A stretch of 64,000 nucleotides of DNA from Psychrobacter sp. UBA6766 (GCF_002453355.1 NZ_DKGQ01000022.1:8460-72459); one strand, 5' to 3'. Shown: positions 45,977 to 55,957, numbered from the stretch's first letter. The notes: generated from the sequence alone by a model not told the origin. A program made the numbers and translations.

Positions 45977-48265
45977 TTACCGACTGTCGGCATAGGTATA
46001 GCGATAATGATAGCTATATTTACTCATAAGACCTTGCTTGACATCGTTAAGAATAATGCCATCTACTTGGATATTAGACTCATCCATTTGCTTAACGGCA
46101 TAGATCAACTGTTTTTCCATTGAAGCGTCGTACCTAGTTATCATGAGTACTTTGTCTGCATGTTGCGCTAATACCATAGCGTCTGAAGCGGCCAATAATG
46201 GTGGTGAGTCGATGATAATGTAGTCGTACTGAGACTTTAATCTTGTTAACAAAGCATCAAATCTTTCGCTGATTAATAGCGATTCAGGATCACTGGGATG
46301 CCCTCCACGTGGCATAAAGTCAATATGCTTGATACCCGTCGGATGAATAAAGTTATCTATACTAAAATCAGAAACCTCATTAATTGTTTGAGCAGCGGCG
46401 CTTTTGTTCGGTGTGTTAAGTAGGTTAAGTTGCAAACTACTCTCGTCTAGCAACAGATAATCTGCCAAGCCATCATATTGACTCATACCAAAGACCTTGT
46501 GCAGCTCACCCAAACGCATATCTGCATCCATGACCAAAACTTTTTTGTTCAGCTGAGCAAAGACTTCTGCCAAATTAGCCGAGATAAACGACTTGCCGAC
46601 ACCTGGGCTTTCACCAGTGAATAAAAGTACTTTTGCCTGTTGGCTATTTGAAATGACTGACGGCATACTTAATATAAGTTTCGTTCGAAGGCTTTTGATT
46701 GCTTCATAACTCAAGCTACTATTATCAACATGCGCCAGCATACGAGGGGCGGCCTTTTTGTTAGCACTTAATCGCGATAATACAGCAGAGCGTGGAATCG
46801 TGGCGATGACTGGCACCCCTGTCTTAGACTCAATACGTTCAGGATCCTTAACAGCATTTCTAAGCATATGTATCATAAACACTAATAAAGCACCTAGCAG
46901 AGCACCTGCTAGGGTGGCTAACGTCATTATTAATTGTTTTTTGGGGGTGATGCTTCTATTAGTATTGATAGGCAAATCAATGATACGGGCGGCGCTGACC
47001 TCACCTGCTTTGGCAATTTTTAGCTGTTCGTAGTTCTTAAGGATAGTAAGATAGATCTCTCTGTCGATGTTTACATCTTCAGAGAGGGTCAAAAACTCTC
47101 TTTGTACTTCTGGCAATTTATTGATGGTATTGTCGATTTGCTGCTTTCTAGCATTCAATACGCCAAGTTGTTCGTTGATTTGGATGACTAGAGGATGCTC
47201 ATTGGTATAGTAAGTGGTTAGATCTGCTCTTTTTAGCTTAAGCTCACTAATTTGTGTATCAATTCCAGCATTTTCACTCAGCAATATTGACGCTTCTTGT
47301 GCCACATCAATGGTCCCAGAGTTCTCACGAAATTTATTAAATATGGCTTCTGATTCTTTGAGTTTTTGTTTTAATGCTGGAATTTGTTTTTTCATAAACT
47401 CAATGGTTTTGATAGTTTGTTCCGAGCTGCGTGTTTGATCCTGTGCACTATAAGACAGTACAATATGTTCTAATATTAGGCTGACCTGCTTTTGGTTTAG
47501 CCCTGACAAAGACAGCTCAATCATACCGGTCTTAGTGCCTTCTTCCACTACTGACAAAGCGCTATTGATAGAGTCCGTGGTAATTTGCAGTGATTGCTTA
47601 GTGATGTCGATAGGGTGCTCATCAGTAGGTAGATCATTGACCGTAATGTCAATGAGACCTTTCTTACCGGTGAAACGATAGGCTTTGTTCAACTGCCCCT
47701 GAAATTGTTCACTGTCATTACTCAAGACAAAGCCTGTGTTAGTTCTTAATAAAGTGAAGGGCTTATCTAGATAATCTTCTGTTACATCGAATTGACTCAC
47801 TTCTATCCGGCCGTTACTCGTCTCGAGTACAACGCCATCAGCACTATTCATTTGCACGTTCGTCTGGTTGTTTCTGATTCTATCTATCTGATTAACTGCC
47901 GGATCGTTCAATTTAATACCCAAATGCAGCAAATCAACCACTGGCTCTAATACCATGCGGGATCTTATTAGCTTAATCTGCGCTTGCATTGAACTATCAT
48001 CAGGGGGCAATAGCTCTCCTATATTCGTTCCGAGCCCTGATAAGTTTTTGGAGGTTTCATCAATTTGGACCAAGGCATCTGATTTGAAGGTGGGATTTTC
48101 GTAGCGAACATATAATACCCCTATGATCAAACCCAAAATTGCGCACAAAACAATGATCTTCCAGCCGCGTAGTAATACTAAAAGCAGACCCAGTAAATTA
48201 TTATCTTTATCATTGTTGTGTTTAGATAAGTCTTTTGAATTGTTATCCATAACATTGTTATCCAT
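45977..48265 (-). CDS. wzc: Wzc-type tyrosine autokinase and chain-length regulator
   Basis: The 762-residue inner-membrane protein has an N-terminal Wzz domain with two membrane helices (about residues 32-52 and 447-467) and a long periplasmic coiled coil between, then a cytoplasmic BY-kinase with Walker A GESPGVGKSFISANLAE, A' VLVMDADMR and B YIIIDSPPLL. The C-terminus has the Tyr cluster YSYHYRYTYADSR, the autophosphorylation tail. The start has two nearly tandem copies of ATGGATAACAAT (48265 and 48250), so either ATG could be used. wza precedes it, but no wzb phosphatase gene lies between. Confidence 0.95.
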   Translation of the reverse strand: MDNNVMDNNSKDLSKHNNDKDNNLLGLLLVLLRGWKIIVLCAILGLIIGVLYVRYENPTFKSDALVQIDETSKNLSGLGTNIGELLPPDDSSMQAQIKLIRSRMVLEPVVDLLHLGIKLNDPAVNQIDRIRNNQTNVQMNSADGVVLETSNGRIEVSQFDVTEDYLDKPFTLLRTNTGFVLSNDSEQFQGQLNKAYRFTGKKGLIDITVNDLPTDEHPIDITKQSLQITTDSINSALSVVEEGTKTGMIELSLSGLNQKQVSLILEHIVLSYSAQDQTRSSEQTIKTIEFMKKQIPALKQKLKESEAIFNKFRENSGTIDVAQEASILLSENAGIDTQISELKLKRADLTTYYTNEHPLVIQINEQLGVLNARKQQIDNTINKLPEVQREFLTLSEDVNIDREIYLTILKNYEQLKIAKAGEVSAARIIDLPINTNRSITPKKQLIMTLATLAGALLGALLVFMIHMLRNAVKDPERIESKTGVPVIATIPRSAVLSRLSANKKAAPRMLAHVDNSSLSYEAIKSLRTKLILSMPSVISNSQQAKVLLFTGESPGVGKSFISANLAEVFAQLNKKVLVMDADMRLGELHKVFGMSQYDGLADYLLLDESSLQLNLLNTPNKSAAAQTINEVSDFSIDNFIHPTGIKHIDFMPRGGHPSDPESLLISERFDALLTRLKSQYDYIIIDSPPLLAASDAMVLAQHADKVLMITRYDASMEKQLIYAVKQMDESNIQVDGIILNDVKQGLMSKYSYHYRYTYADSR

Positions 48266-48365
48266 GACTATGTCTTCATCAATTAGTATGAGTCGGTTCG
48301 CTTATTTTTTTAGTCCATTTTTCAAGGCTCGCGATGCTACTCTCAAACGCCATAACCCTTAGCGC

Positions 48366-49439
48366 TTAAAAGTCTGAGAGTGACCTGATCGCCGAAGTTG
48401 AGGGTAAAAGAGCACTTAGCACACGGTTCCAACGCGTTAGACCCGTAGGATCCACATAAAGAATGTCATTGGCTTGCATCTCAAAGCGGTTTGCCAATGC
48501 TAAGCCCGTAATAGTCTGCATATCGACATAATAGATATTGGTGTAGTTGTACTGTTGATTGTCACGGACAATATATACTTTGGCAGCATTGGCGGTGTTG
48601 GGATTGAGACCACTTGATTCACCCATTACGTGCGATAGACTTAGCCCCTGCTCAGGTATAGCGACTGGCGCAATTCGACCAAACTCCCCCAAAACATAGA
48701 CTTTATTACGACTTTGACTATTAACATGAATGGAATCGCCATCTTGTATATAAACTTGGTTGGCAGATAGCCCCATCTGTCTCAATGATTGCAAACCTAA
48801 GCTATAGTTTTTACCTCGGCGATTTAATACAATATTATTTGAATCGCCTGTCGTAGTGGCGCCCCCTGCCATGGACAAAGCGCCATATAAGGTAACCGGT
48901 GCATCAGCAATAGAGAACTCGCCAGACTTAGCAACTTCTCCATCGATAAAGAATTTGCTACCAAGATAGTTGATGACTCGGACTTGCGGGTCTGAATATT
49001 TCAGATAGCGTTGCAACCTACCTTGCAAGACTGCAGTGAACTGCGGCACACTCATGCCACTCGCCTTCAGGCGTCCAATCAATGGAAATTGAATAAAACC
49101 CTGCTGATCGACAGTCAGGCTTGATGTTGAGGCACTGATATTCGGATAGTCAGTGAGTGCTATACTCATGACATCTCCAGCTTCAATACGGTAACTCATT
49201 GGCCTTGAAGTTTTGATTAAGTTATATAGCTCATTGTCGAGTACGGGAGCTTGTTTAGCGGGTAATGTTGCTATGTCTAATGGCTGAACACTAAAGGTAA
49301 TGCCATTTTCTGCGACAAAAGCACCACTAGGTGGTAACTTGCCCGCTTGTAGTCCAGAATTAATACTGCTGCAACCAGATATGACAGTGAAGAGCATTAA
49401 GCACGCTATTATCGATAATTGAGAGGAATATCCGCGCAT
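48366..49439 (-). CDS. wza: Wza-type outer-membrane polysaccharide export lipoprotein
   Basis: The 357-residue protein has a signal ending in the lipobox VISGCSS (Cys at about residue 23), a Poly_export domain (YRIEAGDVMSIALTDYPN, VDQQGFIQFPLIG), SLBB-type repeats (FIDGEVAKSGEFSI, VLGEFGRIAPVAIP) and a C-terminal amphipathic helix for the octameric outer-membrane pore. Ribosome site AGGAG 7 nt before the ATG. Upstream spacer of 490 bp probably holds the locus promoter. Confidence 0.95.
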   Translation of the reverse strand: MRGYSSQLSIIACLMLFTVISGCSSINSGLQAGKLPPSGAFVAENGITFSVQPLDIATLPAKQAPVLDNELYNLIKTSRPMSYRIEAGDVMSIALTDYPNISASTSSLTVDQQGFIQFPLIGRLKASGMSVPQFTAVLQGRLQRYLKYSDPQVRVINYLGSKFFIDGEVAKSGEFSIADAPVTLYGALSMAGGATTTGDSNNIVLNRRGKNYSLGLQSLRQMGLSANQVYIQDGDSIHVNSQSRNKVYVLGEFGRIAPVAIPEQGLSLSHVMGESSGLNPNTANAAKVYIVRDNQQYNYTNIYYVDMQTITGLALANRFEMQANDILYVDPTGLTRWNRVLSALLPSTSAIRSLSDF

Positions 49440-49929
49440 AATGAACTCCTTAGAAACTGAAGCTATCAGTAAAACTATTAGCGTTACCGTAATTTTTATA
49501 ATATAGGGGTATTCCAGACTAACTAACTACATTACGAACAAAAGATGTCTTAGTAATAGTCCGATTTATAGTTCAAAAAACTTTTTTTAATCCTTCGGTA
49601 CTTATATTTATTTTATAGAATTTACATATTCGTATATTCTTATATACTTATATAACATCTAAAAACAATTAGCAACAAAACTTATTTATTACTTACGTTA
49701 TCTAAGAGGGTTATATCAAGGATGACGCAGAGACGTTATCTGATAGGAGTGATACACACAACTGCGAGGTGGATAGTTATTTAGACAAAACTGGCGTGAT
49801 GGTTACTACCTTACTTTTATATCCACTCACATAATAGAAAATAAACCCTAGCAAATCATTGAATTTTGGACAAAAAAATAGGAGTGGTTACCTCAGTAAC
49901 AACTCCTATTTGAATATATTCAATTGAAT
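49440..49929. other. wza upstream region
   Basis: No gene seen. AT-rich; the wza ribosome site is at its left end, with TATATTATAAAA-like promoter sequence on the minus strand near 49490-49510. The wzi terminator (49877-49910) is at its right end. No ops/JUMPstart element (GGCGGTAG) was found. Confidence 0.5.
49877..49910 (-). terminator. Rho-independent terminator of wzi
   Basis: AATAGGAGT (49877-49885) pairs perfectly with ACTCCTATT (49902-49910), with an inner stem GTTAC/GTAAC around CTCA. On the minus strand it is followed by a T-run. It lies about 20 bp after the wzi stop. Confidence 0.85.
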
Positions 49930-51372
49930 TTAATAAGTTTGTAGCTCAATACCTACGCCTACCCCAACATCAGTGGACTGGATATCAGAGTCGACTGCCC
50001 AAAGCCTACTAGATATCAGCGTCTTTGGATTGTACTGATGCTCCCAAGCCACATCAATACTGGTCAACTTATCAGTCGTTGGAAATGCTTGATTAATGGC
50101 TTCATCCGCTTGATTCACCTTGGCATGTTGTACTTTTGCATTGATGAAATTACGGTTATCGAGCCATAAGCGACCACCAAGCGCGATACTTTCCGCATCG
50201 CCGCCTAGCGCATAGCCTAATGGGAAACCTTGCTGATAATAGCCGTCGGTATAAATACTATGATCATAAGAGATGCCGCGTACTTCGCCACTGGTACGGG
50301 TATCAGTATACTCTGCATACAGCTGATATGGTTTACCATAAGCAGCAGACGCATAATCAACACCGGCTAAATACATATTTTTCGCGGGTAAGCCACCCGC
50401 TTCATCTTCACCCACGTATTGTGCATAAACGCCTGCAGGTACATTCACTAATGGCGCTAAACTTAAGCGCGCATCAAATCCACCCAACTGATTAGCAGGA
50501 TCGCCTCGCTCGTTGCCACCATTATCTTTGGTTCCTAAAATAGCATCAGTAAAGGAGCCAAAACTCTCTGGACGACCCTCACCGCCCCACATAAAGGTAC
50601 GAGAAGCTCCGACCTCTAACCACTCCCATGGGCTGGCGGTCAGCCGTGCGCCAAACAGCTTAGCATCAGGAATCGCTTCATAATCTTCAAACTGACCGGC
50701 AAATAGCTGATATTGCCAAGGTCCGACCCACGATAAATATTGTGATGTCGGTGCAGCTTGTTGGTCACGCTGCATGGTAAAACCTGTCACTGGTAAGCTT
50801 GCATCGCCTCGAATCAAGCTACCATCATGACCAGGTCCCCACCACGTTAGAATTTTACCCGCAATCAACCACTGGTTGGCTGCGGTCCCAGCAAGATATG
50901 AGCCTTCAAAGCTAACGTCTGAGCCATCTTCAATAAGTTTGTCATTTTTTAGATTGGCTTGTAGATTAAATTCCCACTCTGCTTCGCTAAGTGACACGCC
51001 AACGCTTGCTTGTTGACCCGCCAGCTTATCATCAGCAAATTTTTGTGGTAGCTGATCTCTATCGGTTTGTATATGCAAGGCGGCCGACCCTTTTACCACA
51101 GAATTGCGGTTTTGAGCCAGGCGCGTTTGTACCGACTGCAGGATCTGCTGCTGCGCAGGTGTCTGAGCATTAGCGCTATTTAAAGCGCGTTTAATCTCAT
51201 TGGCTGTCAGCGGCCAAGTGCTGGTGCTAATCTGCGTGACCCCTTGAGTATTGAGCCAATCAAGATCTGCCTTAAGCTTTAGATCGTTCATATACAGGTT
51301 TTGTGCAGATGCCAACATCGACACTGAGGATAAGACACCAAAACCCAATAAAATACTTAGCTTCTTGTACAT
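49930..51372 (-). CDS. wzi: Wzi-type capsule assembly outer-membrane protein
   Basis: Outer-membrane beta-barrel lectin that anchors capsule to the surface. About 480 aa from the ATG at 51372, with a signal peptide (KLSILLGFGVLSSVSMLASAQ). The mature part has the N-terminal helical region (WLNTQGVTQISTSTWPL) and many alternating aromatic/polar strands, with the WWGPGHDGSL and MQRDQQAA regions typical of Wzi. The frame is open to 51423, but that would put 17 residues before the signal. Followed by a strong terminator. Confidence 0.9.
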   Translation of the reverse strand: MYKKLSILLGFGVLSSVSMLASAQNLYMNDLKLKADLDWLNTQGVTQISTSTWPLTANEIKRALNSANAQTPAQQQILQSVQTRLAQNRNSVVKGSAALHIQTDRDQLPQKFADDKLAGQQASVGVSLSEAEWEFNLQANLKNDKLIEDGSDVSFEGSYLAGTAANQWLIAGKILTWWGPGHDGSLIRGDASLPVTGFTMQRDQQAAPTSQYLSWVGPWQYQLFAGQFEDYEAIPDAKLFGARLTASPWEWLEVGASRTFMWGGEGRPESFGSFTDAILGTKDNGGNERGDPANQLGGFDARLSLAPLVNVPAGVYAQYVGEDEAGGLPAKNMYLAGVDYASAAYGKPYQLYAEYTDTRTSGEVRGISYDHSIYTDGYYQQGFPLGYALGGDAESIALGGRLWLDNRNFINAKVQHAKVNQADEAINQAFPTTDKLTSIDVAWEHQYNPKTLISSRLWAVDSDIQSTDVGVGVGIELQTY

Positions 51373-51490
51373 GATCAAATACTCTTTGATTAAAAGGGGT
51401 TTATTATAAAGGCTATCACTCAAACAGTAATATGGATTAACGTAATTAAAATAACGTTACTAAATTCAGTTTAACCCAACAAATTATAAA

Positions 51491-52693
51491 TTATTGGTCA
51501 TCAATCTTAATGAATACGCTATCAATCGCCTGTACTGTTTGCTTAATTTCGTCTGCCATCAACGTTGGATGCACAAGAAACATCAAGCTGGTTTCGCCGA
51601 GCTGCTTAGCGACTGGCAGTCTACCTTCAGGACGTAAACCTGTATTATCAAATGCTTTTTCCAGATAAACTTCCGAAGCGGATCCTGAAAAACAAGGAAC
51701 ACCTAATTTATTAATTTCTTGAATAATCTGATCTCGTGACCAGCCTTCAGGTAGGTTATCTGGCTGCACATAAACGTAGAGCTTATAATAGGCGTGGGTC
51801 GAATCTGCAAACTGCGGCGACTCTTCTAATCTTGGTACAGAAAGATAGCCTTTTGCTTCCCATTTAGCACAGATATCTAAGATCGCTTGAGCATTGGCCG
51901 TACGTTTGGCGGTCCAATCAGGCATTCTCGTTAATTGAATACGACCAAGCACCGCTTGCATTTCAGTCATGCGCCAATTGGTACCAAAGCTTTCATGCAG
52001 CCAGCGATAGCCTGGTGGATGCTCGGTCTCGTAAACCGCCGCGTAGCTTTTGCCATGGTCTTTATAAGCCCACATTTTACGCCATAATTGCTCATCATTG
52101 GTGGTGACCATACCGCCCTCACCACCGGTGGTCATTACTTTATCTTGGCAAAAGCTCCACGCACCGATATGGCCGATACTCCCCACGCTACGACCCTTAT
52201 AACGTGCACCGTGCGCCTGTGCACAGTCCTCTATCACATATAAATTATGCTGTTCTGCCAACGCCATGATGCCATCCATATCACAAGGCCAACCTGCTAA
52301 GTGCACGCAGACGATACCCTTGGTTTTAGCCGTCAATACCGCTGCGATTGACTCAGGGGTGATATTACCGGTTGCTTCATCGACATCAGCAAAAACAGGT
52401 GTCGCTCCCGCATTGACGACTGATGAGATACTTGCAATAAAGGTACGCGGCGTGACGATTACCTCATCGCCTGCACCAATATATAACGCTTGTAAGGCCA
52501 CGTCTAATGCCAACGTACCATTACCCATCGCAATAGCATATTCGCTATCAGCCCACTCAGCGAATTCCGTCTCAAACTGACGACACTCTTGCCCTGTCCA
52601 GTAATTTACCTTGTTGGATAATAATACTTGACTGACCGCATCGGCCTCTTGTTGGGTAAAGCTAGGCCAGGGTTGAAAGGATATATTTAGCAT
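51491..52693 (-). CDS. DegT/DnrJ/EryC1/StrS-family sugar aminotransferase
   Basis: A 400-residue PLP enzyme. GNGTLALDVAL binds PLP phosphate, VIEDCAQAHGARYKG is the PLP ring site, and the Schiff-base Lys is in SFCQDKVMTTGGEGGM. TNWRMTEMQAVLGRIQL is typical of the family. It should aminate a 4-keto (or 3-keto) nucleotide sugar, but no matching dehydratase lies in this half of the window. Last gene of the four-gene cassette 51491-55948, followed by wzi. Its base composition is closer to core genes than that of its three partners. Confidence 0.9.
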   Translation of the reverse strand: MLNISFQPWPSFTQQEADAVSQVLLSNKVNYWTGQECRQFETEFAEWADSEYAIAMGNGTLALDVALQALYIGAGDEVIVTPRTFIASISSVVNAGATPVFADVDEATGNITPESIAAVLTAKTKGIVCVHLAGWPCDMDGIMALAEQHNLYVIEDCAQAHGARYKGRSVGSIGHIGAWSFCQDKVMTTGGEGGMVTTNDEQLWRKMWAYKDHGKSYAAVYETEHPPGYRWLHESFGTNWRMTEMQAVLGRIQLTRMPDWTAKRTANAQAILDICAKWEAKGYLSVPRLEESPQFADSTHAYYKLYVYVQPDNLPEGWSRDQIIQEINKLGVPCFSGSASEVYLEKAFDNTGLRPEGRLPVAKQLGETSLMFLVHPTLMADEIKQTVQAIDSVFIKIDDQ

Positions 52694-52751
52694 TTCTATA
52701 CAGCCATATAAGTTTATGTGTTAAATTTTAATTACATCAGTAGGTTATACT

Positions 52752-53729
52752 CTATGCAAGTTCGGAGGTATGTTTTATTATGACATCGTCATACATCATC
52801 ATGACAACTCCCTCATCATAATTACCGAACTCTTCAGAGTTTTCAATATTATTGATGTTGTTTTGGATTAATTCATAAAAGTTTACGCCTGCACCGTAGG
52901 CATGTAAGTATGCACCTCCAAATCTAGGATTCACTTCAGATAAGAAGTATTCTCCATCCTTGTAGAAAAAGTCTATATCAATAGGTCCATAGAAACTAAA
53001 GTGGGGGATGATTTTTTTAATTAAATCAAATAGCTTATCATCTTTAAATGAAATAGTTTTACTAGCACCACCTATCTTAGTCTCTATTTTTTTCTTAGAA
53101 AAGGCAGAGACAGCCTTATTACTAATACAGTCAACATAAACATCTACATCTATATCTTCACCATCCATGAGCTCTTGAATGATAAAGTAGTTGTCATCAT
53201 GGCTATTAATACGCGCTTCAAGCTGGGTTAAATCATGTATTTTTTCTGCGCCAACGCTAGCGCTTCCTGTTCGAGGCTTAATGAATACTGGGAAGTCAAT
53301 TTTATTATCTTCTAATCCAGATTTAAAATTATCCAAAGAATCGTAAGTAAGAACGGTTTTGACGTTTCTCTCAGTTAAGAATTTATACATTTCAAACTTG
53401 TCGAAGCATAACTTAGCTGTCTCGTAAGAGGGGCATAAAGGCAATACCCCGTAACTAAACAACTTGTCTCTGTTTTTAGAGAAAATCTCAATTTCAGGAT
53501 CAATCAGAGTTGTTATGGCTTGTACAGAGTTATCTTTACAGAGATTAAGAATAAATGATAAGTAGGACGGATCATCTATTCTAGGTGATAGAAATGGTTT
53601 GTCTGCTGAATACAAAGCAGGAGCATAGTTACTACAATCTGTTGCTAATATCTCTGCTTTATTATTAGATTCTTTTAAGTTTTTGAGTAATTTAGCTCTA
53701 CGTCCCACACTACAAAATAAAATTTTCAT
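52752..53729 (-). CDS. ATP-grasp ligase family protein (CarB/PylC-like)
   Basis: The protein of about 325 aa has an N-terminal Rossmann-like preATP domain (KILFCSVGRRAKLLKNL), ATP-grasp lid residues (FPVFIKPRTGSASVGAEKI, FIIQELMDGEDIDVDVYVD) and metal ligands in YGPIDIDFFYKDGEYFLSEVNPRFGG. Such ligases join a carboxylate to an amine via acyl phosphate. The ATG at 53729 (GAGG upstream) lies 3 nt after the SDR stop. It probably attaches an acid or amino acid to an amino sugar, but the substrate is unknown. AT-rich. Confidence 0.8.
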   Translation of the reverse strand: MKILFCSVGRRAKLLKNLKESNNKAEILATDCSNYAPALYSADKPFLSPRIDDPSYLSFILNLCKDNSVQAITTLIDPEIEIFSKNRDKLFSYGVLPLCPSYETAKLCFDKFEMYKFLTERNVKTVLTYDSLDNFKSGLEDNKIDFPVFIKPRTGSASVGAEKIHDLTQLEARINSHDDNYFIIQELMDGEDIDVDVYVDCISNKAVSAFSKKKIETKIGGASKTISFKDDKLFDLIKKIIPHFSFYGPIDIDFFYKDGEYFLSEVNPRFGGAYLHAYGAGVNFYELIQNNINNIENSEEFGNYDEGVVMMMYDDVIIKHTSELA

Positions 53730-53732
53730 CAA

Positions 53733-54734
53733 TTAATCCTCTATGAAGTCTTCTTTCTTACCCCAGAGTAGAGCAAATGGCTCATTTTCCATATCTTTTC
53801 TAAAGTCTTTCAGAGAATCTAGGTATGAATATTTTTGTGAGTAACCTAACTCACTCTCTGTTTTTGAAATATCAAGCTTTAATAGTCTAGGGTCTGGCAT
53901 ATTTGGTTTATATATTTTCTTAGATGGAGCACCTGTTGGTGAAAACACCTCTATGATTCCATCAATCTGCTCTTCTAGAGAAACTGCTTTTCCTCCGACA
54001 TTATATATGCCTCCAGGAGCATCACTTTCAAAGCAACGCTCTACTACTTGAGTAAAGTCTTTAACGTATACCATTTCTTTAGAACGACTTGAATCTCCCC
54101 ACACCTCAATATCTAGTGACTTCTGAGCCCTATCCATTAACATGCGGTAAGGCATCATTTTACGTTTAAAGTCTGCAAAGTGGTAAGGATCAGGATGATA
54201 GTTGTAAATAGTAAAAAATCTTAGATGAAATCTTTTAAAGTCATATGTTGCAGCATAATGGTCAATCAAATCAATAGCAGCATTCTTTGCTATAGTATAT
54301 ACAGAATGATCACCCGTTAGAGGAAAGGTTCTTGGGTCGTCCGCTTTAATTATATTAGGTGTGTTATGTTTTTGATATTGGTCATATGGTGTTTGTGGGA
54401 ATACAATTCTTTTACCTCCTGCGCTTACCATATAATCTAAAACATTAATTGTGCCCAGCATAATACTTGAAATCAAAGCTTTAGGATTGTAATCAGACCT
54501 AGAAGGGAGTTTGCCAGCTAAATGGACAATACCATAAATCTCTTTAGGCAAAGTCTTAAAAGACGTGCTGTCAGTAATATCTAATGAATAGTATGTGATA
54601 CCCTTAGACTTGAAAAACCCATTATCAGAAGCTCTATAACCAACTGCATGCACATCATAACCGAGTTCTTTTAGGTGAATTGAGGTGTAGGCTCCTAAAT
54701 TACCTGTAGCACCAAATACGACAATTTTTTTCAT
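53733..54734 (-). CDS. NAD-dependent epimerase/dehydratase family (extended SDR)
   Basis: The 333-residue protein has the Rossmann loop VFGATGNLGAYTS, VHLAGKLPSR, the active Tyr-x3-Lys in HSVYTIAKNAAIDLI, and LRFFTIYNYHPDPYHF, with a C-terminal substrate domain (GIYNVGGKAVSLEEQ). Sugar-nucleotide epimerase or reductase in form; the specific reaction is not identifiable. Part of the cassette with the ATP-grasp, decarboxylase-like and aminotransferase genes, all in tight succession. AT-rich relative to wza/wzc. Confidence 0.82.
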   Translation of the reverse strand: MKKIVVFGATGNLGAYTSIHLKELGYDVHAVGYRASDNGFFKSKGITYYSLDITDSTSFKTLPKEIYGIVHLAGKLPSRSDYNPKALISSIMLGTINVLDYMVSAGGKRIVFPQTPYDQYQKHNTPNIIKADDPRTFPLTGDHSVYTIAKNAAIDLIDHYAATYDFKRFHLRFFTIYNYHPDPYHFADFKRKMMPYRMLMDRAQKSLDIEVWGDSSRSKEMVYVKDFTQVVERCFESDAPGGIYNVGGKAVSLEEQIDGIIEVFSPTGAPSKKIYKPNMPDPRLLKLDISKTESELGYSQKYSYLDSLKDFRKDMENEPFALLWGKKEDFIED

Positions 54735-54751
54735 AATATTGACTCGCTATT

Positions 54752-55948
54752 TTATTTAGTTGTTTTGTAGATATCAAAGAAGTCAGTTGCTGACCATTTT
54801 TTTCTAATTAAGCTATAACTTTTATCTTCATCTAATAAATACACATTAGGGAAGTATCTAATAAATAGAGGTGATAGAGTCATTGTATAGGCACCAACAG
54901 ATTTATATAGGATTTTATCGCCTACTTGTAATAATCTTGAATCTTTAATTTCAAAAATTTTATCGTATTCAAGACAAGTACCGCCTGATATTATCTGTAG
55001 TGGTACAGAAGGTGACTTACTGCTATAAGAGTCATCAGGATATATTGAATAAAAGTAGTTTTGCTTTCTATAGAAAGGATCTAAGTCATTCCTAGAACCA
55101 TCAGTTGTAATAGTATAAAAGTCTTGTATCTTTTTAACATCAATAACTTGAGACACAAAGTCTATTGCTGATGCAACAATGGCATTTCCTGGCTCAACAA
55201 TAACTGTAATATGTTCTAAATCAAAATACGAAGATAAGCCCTTGCTTATTGCAGAGAAGTAGTCATTAAAAGTAGGTTTGCCTTCCATAATCCCATAAAA
55301 GCCGCCACCTATGTCTACATACTCTAGTTCTAATGAATGTTTATGTGCAAGATCTCCAATATATTTAGCTATCTCTTCATATGTTTTAACAGCTCGAGAC
55401 AAAGTCGTTCTATGAGCATGTAATCCAGCTAATTTGATATTGCTGTATTTAGATATTTTCTGTAATGCAGTTTCTAACTCATCATTTTCAGGTGAAAAGC
55501 CAAAACGGCTATACCCTTCATTTTGTTTTGCATCTTCTGGTGCAAGAATATCAAGATCAATATTAATTCTGATACCTATAGAATAAACATCATCTTTAGG
55601 CAGTTCTGAAAGCCAATCAATCTCTTGCTTAGTCTCAATATTTACAATAGCCCGACTTCTAATAGCTTCTAAAAATGTTAACTTAGATTTTAATGGGCCG
55701 TTGTAGACAATATTCTTTATCTCGAAACCAACCAGTTTTGCGAGTTCGTATTCATCACTTGAAACCACTTCTGCATAACCATCATTTTCTTTTATATTTT
55801 TTAGAATATAAGGTAATGAATTGGTTTTTAAGGAATAGCTAAGAATACTATTTGGAAAATGCTTTGATAAAGATAACTTTAGGGAATGTATACTATTATC
55901 AAGAATTTCTTTCTTAATAATAAAAGCTGGCGTTTCTAAATTATGCAT
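54752..55948 (-). CDS. PLP-dependent decarboxylase of the LysA/ornithine decarboxylase fold
   Basis: The 398-residue fold-type III enzyme has the PLP Lys in LSYSLKTNSLPYIL, HAHRTTLS, YVDIGGGFYG (phosphate-binding Gly-rich loop), VIVEPGNAIVA, the catalytic Cys in SGGTCLEYD, and a Tyr in GAYTMTLSPLF. This matches diaminopimelate-type decarboxylases more than alanine racemases. In a glycan locus it suggests an amino-acid-derived substituent. The true substrate is unknown. Between pglC' and the SDR gene. Confidence 0.82.
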   Translation of the reverse strand: MHNLETPAFIIKKEILDNSIHSLKLSLSKHFPNSILSYSLKTNSLPYILKNIKENDGYAEVVSSDEYELAKLVGFEIKNIVYNGPLKSKLTFLEAIRSRAIVNIETKQEIDWLSELPKDDVYSIGIRINIDLDILAPEDAKQNEGYSRFGFSPENDELETALQKISKYSNIKLAGLHAHRTTLSRAVKTYEEIAKYIGDLAHKHSLELEYVDIGGGFYGIMEGKPTFNDYFSAISKGLSSYFDLEHITVIVEPGNAIVASAIDFVSQVIDVKKIQDFYTITTDGSRNDLDPFYRKQNYFYSIYPDDSYSSKSPSVPLQIISGGTCLEYDKIFEIKDSRLLQVGDKILYKSVGAYTMTLSPLFIRYFPNVYLLDEDKSYSLIRKKWSATDFFDIYKTTK

Positions 55949-55957
55949 ATTTTTTAC

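Noticed and set aside
49440..49929. Search for an ops/JUMPstart antitermination element before wza
   Set aside because: No GGCGGTAG-type sequence found on the transcribed strand.
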